DNA from: Dermatophagoides farinae
Lineage: Eukaryota; Arthropoda; Arachnida; Sarcoptiformes; Pyroglyphidae
Direction of reading: 5' to 3'
DNA length: 64,000 bases
Assembly (NCBI RefSeq): GCF_024713945.1
Contig: NC_134684.1
Span: 1,221,001 to 1,285,000, forward strand
The notes under the pieces were generated by a model. It made no database searches. It was not told the DNA's origin and saw nothing but the letters and a program-made list of their open reading frames with translations. Position 1 is the stretch's first letter. Each line of letters opens with the position of its first letter. Both the position numbers and the translations under genes were made by a program. This document shows positions 47,168 to 57,221 of the stretch, piece after piece.

Positions 47168-48278
47168 AACGACGATTGTAAATATGAAAAAATAGAGAGA
47201 TAGAAATAAAGATAGAGATAGAGAGAATAATTTTAGAATTCTGTCATAAAATTAATAGCTATATATCATGAATGAATCAACAACAACAACAACAACAACA
47301 ACAGAGAAAAAAGATGGTCCAAAAAAAAAAAGATTTTTTCTCTAGCCTCAACAAAAGATTGGCCAAAATTCGGTTATTCTTTAACTTTCAAATGGCCAAT
47401 ACCAGCCAGAGAACGAGAGAGAGAGAGAGAGAGAGAGAACATAATAAAATTACAATCCATAATCAAAATGACTTAATGAGATGTCAACAATATGACATCA
47501 TGATGATGATGATGATTTTTTTTGTGATTTCAATAACAAATGACTATAAAAGAAAAGAAACAAATCGGTTATATTTGTGTTCAAAGATGAAGAAGAAAAA
47601 AATTCACCCTGGTCAGTTTTTTTCCTATATATATTTATTATTATCATTATTGAAAGAACCGAATGATAAAAAAAAAGTAACCGAGTAAAAAAGAAAAACC
47701 AAGTATGAATGGAAAAAAAAGTCAAATGATGGTCATCGTCATCGTCATCGTCATCATACATAATAAATCAGCAGCCTATGTGGATAATAATAATACACAA
47801 AATGGCAATGATGATGATGATGATGATGGTGGTAGTCATTCATATAGAGATCATCATCGTAAATCGTCATCATAGTCGATTGTTGATGATGATGATTTTA
47901 TTTGATTGTTGTTGTTGTTGTTGTTGTCGTTGATGATGATGAACATTCATTTGTAAAGCAAATCATTTCTGGTTTTTCATTCTATAAAAATAGAATAGAC
48001 AGGCTCGTTCATTCATTCATTTATTCATTCACAAACAAAATCAAAATCAAAAAAAAAAAGCTTGACCGGATATGACAAACGACAAACATCCAAGAATAAC
48101 AACGACAATAACAACAACGATGATGATGATGACGACAAGAGATTGAATAGATGATTTTTCAACAACAACGACAACAACAACAGAAATAAAAATAAAAACA
48201 AGACTTATAACGATCGGAAATGAACAGAATAAAATCAGAAATGTGAATGGAAAAACTATGCTGTTTGATTTTTCGAAA

Positions 48279-48280
<2 letters not shown>

Positions 48281-48329
<49 letters not shown>
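48281..48329. repeat. (AC)24 microsatellite followed by (AG)n
   Basis: About 49 bp of AC then a short AG run; another (CA)n follows at about 48367-48384. A (CT)n array of about 47 bp lies at 48689-48735. Confidence 0.95.
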
Positions 48330-48332
<3 letters not shown>

Positions 48333-48684
48333 AGAGAGAAACAAATTCATTGTTTACCTGTCACTGACACACACACACACACACCAAATATTCTGAGTTA
48401 ATACAAAAAAAAAAAAAAAAATAATGGTCGAACGAAAAGAGAATCTTTTTGTGTGTGTGTGTCGCATCTAACAAACAAACAAACAGAAAAAAAAGACGAC
48501 AACGGAGACACGGACCAAAAGATTCATTTTGATTCAAAGAAAGAGAGAAAATCATTCATTTCAATTCAACAAGAGAGACAACAAACGGTGAAACAAATGA
48601 AGCGTTTCGTTTTTGTCGTTGTTGTTTTCATTGATTCGTCCGTTTGCTTGCCTGAACATATTTTCCATCATTCTATTCTTGTTG

Positions 48685-48736
<52 letters not shown>

Positions 48737-51164
48737 GAGAATCGCATCCAGAATCGTGGCGTTATTGGTGGTGGTGGTCATTGTAGATTACGTATATCGT
48801 TTCTAATCAGTTGACAATAAAAAGCCAAAAAAAAAATCGGTATACCGAATACAAAAATTGTTGGCCTTGTTTCCAAACAAATATTATACATCTCAAGGGA
48901 AAAAGAAAGAAGGAAGAACAACAACAACAAAAAATTTTCAGTATCACAATCTGTTTTCTTTTCTTTTTTTTTTTGTTTTTTTTTACTCGTTTCAATTTGC
49001 TTGCTTGCTGGATCGTCGTCGCGGTCCAAGATCCATTGTGTTTGTAGATGTGTTTCATTCATTCGCCATTCATTCATTATTGTTGACCAACAATGTTTTA
49101 AATTATCATAGTTTGTCATACATAAAACGATAACAACAACAACAAAAGATCAACAACAAACACACACAGACAAATGGTCAGTCTGAGAATTGAATAGACA
49201 CACACACACACACAGAGACAGACATTGCTTCTTTTTTTTCTTGGTTATCATCAAAATTTATGGCTCCGGTAATTTGTGTGTATTCATATCAACGATACAA
49301 CATCAACAAAAAAATAAAATAAAATGACAACTACCACTATTGACGGCGATTTTCTAAAATAATCTAAAAGATCATCATCATCAAATGAAAGATTTTAACA
49401 TTGACAGTAATAGTACAGAGTGAGAGACACGTGTTATATTGATTGAACAGAGGATAAAAAAAAAATTTTCCAACAAACTTCCGGTAATGATTCGTTAGTC
49501 AAACAATCGATTTGAATCAATTCTCTCTCTCTCTCTTTAGCTCAAATTCAATGCATTTGTAAATGAAAATTCCAAGCTCTAGTTGATTGGCAACAGAATA
49601 GAATAGAAAAAACCTTAATGGGCAGCCAAGCCAGCTAGCAAGTATCCATTTCTACGTTTGATTACTCTTGAGCGACAAACTAGACTACTACAAATCATTT
49701 TGATGCCAGAAATTCAGAAGAATATACAGAACGTCATCAACGTCATCAACATCATTATCAGTGAACAATGATTAAAATCGTTTATTCTACTTTGGCCACC
49801 ATCATTGGCCACGATTAAGCTTTTCAGTCAGCCAAACAGCCAAACAAAACAAAACGAGAAAAAAAGACAATTCATAAATGATATTGGTATATGAAAGTTA
49901 ACAACAACAAAAACAGCAACGATGACGACGACGACGAATGATTCGATTAAGTGTGTCCACCAAGTGAATGAGAATCTTTTTTTCTCTGTGTTGAAAATCG
50001 AAATCGGAATCGAAATACAAATATAAAACAAACTCAAACAATCAAGTGGCCAAACTAAATAAAGGAAAAGAGATGAGCATCCAAGTGGATCATACAGCAG
50101 TCAGTACTTATGTGGTGATGTAGAAATGGACATTTGAATTCTATGAGTTTTCTTCTCGACATATATCGAAAATTAAAACACGTGTATTGTTTGTGGAATA
50201 GTAAAATGATTCAAATTCAGTAATTCATTTCAATATTACGAATCGGTTTCGGTGTGTGGTCGTCGTAGTCGTCGTCGTCATCGTCATCGTTGATCGGCTG
50301 GTCCAAAAATAAATATAAATAAAATAGACACATTTCAACAATAACAACAACAACAACAACAACAACAACAAAACAGGACCAAAATTATTTTCTGATCTCT
50401 TTCTCTTGGTTTGATGTTGTGTTTATGCCATGTGCATAAACAAAAAAAAAGCAAATGCAGCACACACTCGTACACAATTCATTAGGTCTAATTTAGCTAA
50501 GTGGCCTATCATCATTTCTCTTTTCATCTTTCTATTTTTTCTTTCTTTCGTTGGTCCAGTTTTTTTTTCAGTCTTTTTCGGTAACATCAAAATGGACCAG
50601 GACCACATGTCAGTTAGGACAGATCCATCACCAACAAGATCCGTTGAAATGAGTTGGACAACAAAAAATGAGATAGAGAAAGATGACCATAATCAATTTA
50701 CTTTCCATTTATGTTATTTGGTGAACACACAATGTGAAGAAGAAGAAGAAGAAAAAAAACGGTCAGCAGCAGTAGTGTAACGTTTTTAGTGAAAACAGTC
50801 ACTTTAATTAAAAGAAATTCAACTGTGCAACATATATATATATATAATGATAATGATAATAATACACACATGTGGACATTGGACACAATGTCCATTTAAA
50901 CATCAATAATTGTTAAGGTTTTGAAATGAAAACAATGATGATTTGGATTGATTGACGCCACAATACCCATACACACACACAGAGAGAGAGAGAGAGACAG
51001 ACAAAATTCTAATTTAATTCATTCATTCAATGAAATTTATTTTTAAGAATACGGCAAAAAGAATCCAGGAAAACATAATCGTCAAGATATGAATGGTGGA
51101 TTCTATTGCGAAATAAAACAAAAAAAAAACAGCAACAAAACAACACAACCAACCAATCATGAGC

Positions 51165-51424
51165 TGTTTGAGAATTTAGTTTATTGAAACAAGCAAAGAA
51201 AATATGGATATGGATGAAAGAAATTAATACAAAGAAATGATGTGAAGATCATAATAACAAAATGTATGTAGCCAAGAAAGTGTGTGTAACGATTGTCAGA
51301 GTGTATTTGTCACTGTGTGCATCTGCTTTTATAAGCATGTTCAATCTAAAATGATTAGGGTTCAATCAAAGATGTTAGAAGACATAGTTCAAACATGAGA
51401 CATCGTCTATCGTTTTCTCTAACA
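51165..51424 (-). repeat. 3' LTR of the copia-type element
   Basis: 260 bp, identical by eye to 55237-55496. It contains the last 70 nt of the ORF including its stop codon, and AATAAA at 51185-51180 near its far end as polyadenylation signal. Confidence 0.95.
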
Positions 51425-54400
51425 CTTCCACCCGATTGACGAATGGTCATGCAGCTCCTGGAAATAAAGATGTGATCAAAAACAAATTGAATGTTGTAAC
51501 GATGGATATGATGAATGAATATGTCCACAAATGAAAGGACCAATAATTTAAATGCCATGGAAATGGGCTTCAATGATACCAAGTAATCCATCGATAATAA
51601 ATCCAGAAGTTCAATTGAAATCCAATCAAAATATCGATATAATCGTTTTACCGTTTTGATATTGACCAATGTGTTGAGCAGAAAATGAGCGAGTAAAACG
51701 ATGCGTGCGAAAATCAATCGCTTGATGAACAATAAATATAACTTAATACGGATATTTTCAAAATCCAAGTTATTTTGTAATCGGTTTCGTCCAATCGAAG
51801 TAGATTTGTAGAAATTGATCAATACGTCCAAATAAGAGATAAAATTGTACCATTTTGGTTTGTTCAATGTTTGTAGGACAGATACGATATGATCAAATAA
51901 AACTAAATACAAACGTAAATCTACTTCGTAGGTTAAATTCAACCAATAAAAGGTTTCGTCTAAAGGATCAAATAAATATTTCACGAAATAATTAAAGAAG
52001 ATAAAAACGATGATTAATTTAAAAACTTGAGATATGATCAAATCATCAAATCGTATGGTTCGATACAATCGAATCTTCAAGTCAACCCGTTTACGTGATA
52101 CAATAATTTCATTTGGTGGTGGGTCAACCAATCTTGGTTTTGCGATTTTACCAGCTATGTCGAATAGTAATGGTGAATAATTTGACAGTACATAATCGGT
52201 GGTCAGTAGACTTCTTTCAAATGATGCTAAAAATATGTCTTTTTGTCTACGGAAGAACTTAGCAGCCGCTGGTAAACGTCTATAAGACTGTTCATAAATA
52301 ATTTGAGCAATGATCAAATTGCTAGTACCAGAAAACTTTTCGAAAATTAAAGATATGCTGCTTCCACCACAATTTGTGTCGAGAAAATTAAAAACGCTTC
52401 CACCGGAATCGATGGTGATAATCTTTACGTTGTTTCTTCCACCATTATCGACATTGATTTTGGGAATATTTACCTTAAAACGATGAAGAGCATTGATAGC
52501 TGTAAAATCGGTAAATTTCTTTAAATACGATTGATGTGACGACTTCCATGAGACTTTTTCATAAATAGTGATAAGATCGGATAGCTCAATGCGTCGATAA
52601 TAACGATAACATGAAAAATTTTCGATAAAATATCCGATCATTCGAAACTTGATTTTCACTAATTTAACAATGTTTTCATCACGATTGTTCGTGGAATATT
52701 CAATAAATGTGAAAATATGGAAATTTGTTAAATAAATTCGTCGTCCAAAATTTTGCTCGATAGAAAAATAATAATTTGAAATGATCATATGATTGTTGAT
52801 TGTTATACCATGAAGAGCAAACAATTTTGACGAGAATAATAATGGTTGGCTCGCAATTTTTCGTATCAATAAATCCACAAGACCATGTTGCAATGGCAAT
52901 TCAGAAGAAATAAAACCAGATTTTATGCCATGCCGTGCCAGACACAAAACAGCATCCTTGGCAAATATCACAGATTGATGGTCTGTCCGGATAGATGAAA
53001 CATCATAGTCGGTATCGACTACGGAGATATTTTTGATACGTTCAAAATCATACGATAAAATAGATGGATTTTCCATAAAAACAGAATAATCAAAAATTGC
53101 GACCAGAAATAAATTTCCATAAAATGATCGTCCATTGACGTCGTCTGTAACGAGACAAGAAATTGTTTCAGGTAAAAACTTACGATATGGTTCCTGTTGG
53201 TGTAAATTAAAACGTTTGCTCAAACAATAAAGAGCACGTGAACCAATATCAATAAAATCAGCAGTGACATGATCGATAAAAATTTTCATAGATTTAACAA
53301 CGTGATCAGTCAGTAAATAATTCGGCTTATTGTGTCGATGCAGCGTCATCCCCGTACCATTTATCGTTTGGCCAGATAATCGGCAGAAATAAGAAATGAA
53401 AATCAAATTTTGAGGTATTTTGGGGGTATAAAATATGATGACAATAAAGCCAGAAAAGATTGAGTGTTGGCCAAAATGATATTCATAAATAATGTGCCCA
53501 ATAAAAGAGCTTCGAATCAGATGATGCCAAAGTGAATAATTAAATCCAGAAAATTCATCAGGAAAAGAATGGGAAAACATCTGATGATTGACGAAATGAA
53601 AATTCGATTCACTTTTGTTAAAAATTGATAAACGATTCAAATCGGGATATTTGTCAGGAATTAAACATTTGAAAATAGGCTGATAATTCAAAAGAAAATT
53701 GTCATCCGATTCAATTTTGGTAACAATACGAGAAAATTTATATTTGAGATCGGGAATATCATAGCCAATACGGTACATCTTCATCTGACAATTGTACAAA
53801 ATTTCATCCGATTTAATCAATAGAGGCAAATCGTTGATTCGATAAACATCATCAGATTCAGTTCGTTTCGAACCAGACTGATGGTAAGCCATGACACTAT
53901 GAGCAATATGCTGCATGTTGATATAATGATAATTGAAATCATAAAAATTACGTGGCGGATCGATAATATGGCCGATTTCATTAAAAATACCACGATTTGA
54001 AAACGATGATTTAAAAACATCAATAGGAAATGATCCAAAACTTTTCAATAAAATCTCGGCTTCTCTGGAAACACTTGTCCAGGATAAAATATCATTGTTG
54101 CCGGTAAGAACATAATGTTCGTTCACGATTCGTTTAAAACCAAAGAAGGGAATTTTGTTGTTTACGCCGATGTTCATCATCTTTTCGGATGGAAATTGTG
54201 TCGTATCACCGTTAAAATTTGATTCATTGATGTCAATATGTCGGTTTGGAAGCTGTTGATCATCAGCAACCCTTCTGGAAATACCAGGTAAACAAAAAAT
54301 AATAGATTCATCGACGATATTGCGGCCAACTTCATCAACCTCTGATTCAATAGTTGAGGTGATGGTATCTGGTGATGATTCAGCAGCACACATTTGTTTT

Positions 54401-55131
54401 GAAACGTATTCGTTTTGCTTAGAAGCCATAGTTTGTGGCGCTGTATTTTGCTCGACACGTAAACGAAGCTCAAACATGTTGACATATTGATCGCTCCAAT
54501 CGGCTATCATCATTGGTTGATCATGGCGGTAAAGGATCATGCCTTCACTATCAGTTTCGCCATTAAAACCCTTCTCGCGGCAAAGTTGACCGATTGAAAT
54601 GACATTAAATGGTTGATCTGGGATGAACAATACATCGCTAATTACACTTTTGATCCACTGTTTGCCATTGAAAACTTCACAAGGAAGATCGCCGATGATG
54701 GTATTTCGAACAGATCCATTCATTGATTGAATTGATTGTTCAGTACGACGCTGATTAATCAATAGATTTTGGTCGTTCACCATGTGATTACTTGTACCAT
54801 ATCCAGCATAAAATTTTGGCGTTGGTGGTGTTGGCAGATCAGCTGACTCAATCGTTGACACTGCTGCAATCAGAGAAACTTTTCGGTCTTTTAGTTTCTT
54901 TTCATCATCGTACCGTTGTTGTTCGTCGTTCATGCCGCTTTTGCAATTTACGAATCGATTTACGATTTGACGAACATGTTGAAAACGCCTTTTCGGGCTT
55001 AAGACTTTTGTCTTCTTCGCAAACACCATCGATGTACCATTCGAGTGATTCTTCATTGATGAAGTATTGGTGATGCGGGATGATGATGATTGAGCAAAAC
55101 GTTTGGCTTTCTTTCTTAAGCACAAATCCAT
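51355..55131 (-). CDS. Copia-type polyprotein, uninterrupted (1258 aa), catalytic motifs degenerate
   Basis: Start: ATG at 55131 with a strong context (A at -3, G at +4). By eye: residues 84-225 resemble the gag end, protease and pre-integrase segment (VSLIA, TSNHMVND, DVLFIPDQPFNVISI). Then a second copia polyprotein: gag-like 330-370 (VLTGNNDILSW), decayed zinc knuckle near 445-460, protease-like 505-580 (FHFVNHQMFS, FYTPKIPQNLIFIS), integrase 595-760 (HRHNKPNYLL, VTDDVNGRSFYGN, IRTD, ARHGIK), post-integrase 820-862 (MIGYFIENFSCYRYY), RT from about 870 with LFDPLDETFYW (1053-1063) and LFDHIV (1078-1083), and the RNase H approach 1130-1170 (KTVKRLYRYF). Protease DSG is absent from both copies, RT YVDD reads LFDH, the LYGLKQ part of RT is missing and most of RNase H is gone. 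The product is predicted to lack enzyme activity. The last 23 codons lie in the 3' LTR. A recombinant of two elements is likely. Confidence 0.8.
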   Translation of the reverse strand: MDLCLRKKAKRFAQSSSSRITNTSSMKNHSNGTSMVFAKKTKVLSPKRRFQHVRQIVNRFVNCKSGMNDEQQRYDDEKKLKDRKVSLIAAVSTIESADLPTPPTPKFYAGYGTSNHMVNDQNLLINQRRTEQSIQSMNGSVRNTIIGDLPCEVFNGKQWIKSVISDVLFIPDQPFNVISIGQLCREKGFNGETDSEGMILYRHDQPMMIADWSDQYVNMFELRLRVEQNTAPQTMASKQNEYVSKQMCAAESSPDTITSTIESEVDEVGRNIVDESIIFCLPGISRRVADDQQLPNRHIDINESNFNGDTTQFPSEKMMNIGVNNKIPFFGFKRIVNEHYVLTGNNDILSWTSVSREAEILLKSFGSFPIDVFKSSFSNRGIFNEIGHIIDPPRNFYDFNYHYINMQHIAHSVMAYHQSGSKRTESDDVYRINDLPLLIKSDEILYNCQMKMYRIGYDIPDLKYKFSRIVTKIESDDNFLLNYQPIFKCLIPDKYPDLNRLSIFNKSESNFHFVNHQMFSHSFPDEFSGFNYSLWHHLIRSSFIGHIIYEYHFGQHSIFSGFIVIIFYTPKIPQNLIFISYFCRLSGQTINGTGMTLHRHNKPNYLLTDHVVKSMKIFIDHVTADFIDIGSRALYCLSKRFNLHQQEPYRKFLPETISCLVTDDVNGRSFYGNLFLVAIFDYSVFMENPSILSYDFERIKNISVVDTDYDVSSIRTDHQSVIFAKDAVLCLARHGIKSGFISSELPLQHGLVDLLIRKIASQPLLFSSKLFALHGITINNHMIISNYYFSIEQNFGRRIYLTNFHIFTFIEYSTNNRDENIVKLVKIKFRMIGYFIENFSCYRYYRRIELSDLITIYEKVSWKSSHQSYLKKFTDFTAINALHRFKVNIPKINVDNGGRNNVKIITIDSGGSVFNFLDTNCGGSSISLIFEKFSGTSNLIIAQIIYEQSYRRLPAAAKFFRRQKDIFLASFERSLLTTDYVLSNYSPLLFDIAGKIAKPRLVDPPPNEIIVSRKRVDLKIRLYRTIRFDDLIISQVFKLIIVFIFFNYFVKYLFDPLDETFYWLNLTYEVDLRLYLVLFDHIVSVLQTLNKPKWYNFISYLDVLINFYKSTSIGRNRLQNNLDFENIRIKLYLLFIKRLIFARIVLLAHFLLNTLVNIKTVKRLYRYFDWISIELLDLLSMDYLVSLKPISMAFKLLVLSFVDIFIHHIHRYNIQFVFDHIFISRSCMTIRQSGGSVRENDRRCLMFELCLLTSLIEP
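51425..51434 (-). promoter_or_regulatory. Polypurine tract of the element
   Basis: CGGGTGGAAG directly before the 3' LTR on the minus strand, the expected place for plus-strand priming. It is short and interrupted, and is read through by the ORF (SGGSV). Confidence 0.6.
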
Positions 55132-55224
55132 TTTTCATATATCGCAGATTTTAAAAATGATGAAATTCAAAATTGATATCACAAAGATAAAATAAATCTG
55201 GATATATCACAGCGTTAAGCATGT

Positions 55225-55236
55225 GGACCCATAACC
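55225..55236 (-). promoter_or_regulatory. Primer-binding site (initiator tRNA-Met, internal)
   Basis: GGTTATGGGTCC begins directly after the 5' LTR. The complement, GGACCCATAACC, matches the anticodon-loop sequence of eukaryotic initiator tRNA-Met (GGGCCCAUAACC) at 11 of 12 positions. Drosophila copia is known to prime with an internal fragment of this tRNA. Confidence 0.8.
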
Positions 55237-55496
55237 TGTTTGAGAATTTAGTTTATTGAAACAAGCAAAGAAAATATGGATATGGATGAAAGAAATTAAT
55301 ACAAAGAAATGATGTGAAGATCATAATAACAAAATGTATGTAGCCAAGAAAGTGTGTGTAACGATTGTCAGAGTGTATTTGTCACTGTGTGCATCTGCTT
55401 TTATAAGCATGTTCAATCTAAAATGATTAGGGTTCAATCAAAGATGTTAGAAGACATAGTTCAAACATGAGACATCGTCTATCGTTTTCTCTAACA
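55237..55496 (-). repeat. 5' LTR of the copia-type element
   Basis: 260 bp, TG...CA. On the minus strand it carries TATAAAAG at 55405-55398 and AATAAA at 55257-55252. Transcription probably starts about 30 bp after the TATA box, giving a short U3 and a longer R-U5. Confidence 0.95.
55398..55405 (-). promoter_or_regulatory. TATA box of the 5' LTR
   Basis: TATAAAAG in the context GCTTATAAAAGC on the minus strand; a strong consensus in the right part of an LTR. The same box occurs in the 3' LTR. Confidence 0.7.
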
Positions 55497-57184
55497 TGAG
55501 CTGATTTTCATCAACTGATTGAACTGTCAGAATACAGGATTCCTAATAAAACAGTAACAACAACAACAACAACATACACACACACCATACAAAGTTATAA
55601 ATAAATGTCGCCAAACCAGAACACAAACGCTTTACAATTATTGTTTGAGTGAAAAACACAAAAACACAAAAAAAAATCCATTATGGAAATTGTACTGTAA
55701 CGAATAAAAACCTTGTTTCAAATAAAAAACGGTGTGAAACGCTAAAATGTTTTACCGTTATTTAGAAATTGTTTTTTCGCTCGTTCGTTGAACACAATCA
55801 GAATGATCATTGTTGTTTTCTCTGTTGAAAACAAAAAAAAAAAGAAGAAAACACACACAATAAAAACAAACTTTGCTTTCACCAAACATTTGGTTGGTTA
55901 TAGCCGAGGATGATGATGATGATGATATTAAATAAAATCCAAAAAGGATTCTAAAGGTTGGCTTTATTTTTATTTTTATTTTTATTTTTTTTTGCAATCG
56001 CAATAATGTACCTCAAATGAATTAGCATTGTTGCTGCTGCTGCTGCTACTGCTGTTGTGGAGCAAATAATAAAATTACCGGATTCAGGAGAATGAAACAA
56101 AAAAAAAAGAAATTCAAGGCCGAGATTTTGATGATGATGATGCCATATCCCAACAACAACAACAATGACGACGACGACGACGACGACAATAAGAGCAACA
56201 GTATATGGACACACACATTAGGTTGATTAAATTGCCAAACATTTTCATTTTCATTTTCTTTTTTTTTATTTATTTATTCACATTCTTTATTATTTTATAT
56301 TTGTTGTTGATGATTCTGTTGACGTGTGTGTGTGTGTGTAAGTGTATACGGTTCGTGTGTGTGTGTGATTGGTTACCGAAATTAAAGCGAAAAAAAAAGT
56401 TTTCGTTTAGTAAAAAAAACCAACCACAATGACAAACAGACAAACAGAGCTGTGAAAATGTTTCAGGATGATGATGATGATTATAGAATAAATAAAGAAA
56501 TATGATCAGACAAAATCAAGAATTTTTTGTTCTAATGTTTGTTGGTTGATGATTGGCTAGTTTTTATTTTTTTATTTATTTTTTTTTTTGAAAACAAAAA
56601 CAGAATCCATCATCACGACCAATGAATTAGATTTGATGTTGATGTTGATGATGTCCCCCCCCAGTTTTTTTCTAGTGTGAAACACGTGAAGCTTGACACT
56701 TGAAAAAAGAGAAAATGAGGTGATAGTAGATGGCAGATGCCACCATCATCAAACGGTTAAAAGTGGGCAAATAATAATATATCAATGAAACACACAGTAG
56801 TAGTAGTAGTAACAGCAGCAGCATCAGCCATTTTATAGAATGAATGCTGGCCAAAAAAAAAATAAAAATAAAAATAAAAAGCATCAACCATCAAAACCAC
56901 AGAAAAAACAAAACAAAAACCAAAATATAACAAACTTTAACGTGAATTAATCAAAAAAAAACCACCACCACCACCAGGAAAAAGAGACACATGCGTCAAA
57001 ATAGTAATAAAAGGAATATAAAATTCCAAACCAAAAAAACAAAACAAAAAAAGAACAGCGAGAGTGTGTGTGTGAGAGAGAGAGAGACAAATTAAATTAT
57101 TCTTCATTCATCAATTCGAGAGAAGAAAGAAAAAAAAATAAATAAATAGATAAAAGGACGATTCTGTATTTATCAGTGATTCTT

Positions 57185-57221
<37 letters not shown>

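Larger units (their letters stand above)
51165..55496 (-). mobile_element. Ty1/copia-type LTR retrotransposon, full length (4332 bp)
   Basis: Bounded by two 260-bp direct LTRs, each TG...CA, which I find identical base for base. A 5-bp target duplication TGAGC flanks them (51160-51164 and 55497-55501). Read on the minus strand, the order is 5' LTR (55496-55237), primer-binding site, short leader, one 1258-codon ORF, polypurine stretch, 3' LTR (51424-51165). A single polyprotein frame, a 5-bp duplication and an internal initiator-tRNA primer site together are typical of copia elements. Autonomous copia is usually about 5 kb, so this one is somewhat short. Insertion is in gene-free DNA far upstream of the zfh1-type gene and in the same orientation. 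Confidence 0.93.

Noticed and set aside
48047-48328. Minus-strand frame with a Cys-Val run
   Set aside because: Translation of the (AC)24 microsatellite.
50430-50780. 116-codon plus-strand frame with a hydrophobic stretch and an acidic C-terminus
   Set aside because: Ends in (GAA)n repeat translation; no domain, promoter or splice support.
51355-54300. Idea that the distal ORF is antisense translation of a pol gene
   Set aside because: The plus strand has frequent stops in the frames checked, while the minus-strand product follows copia domain order.
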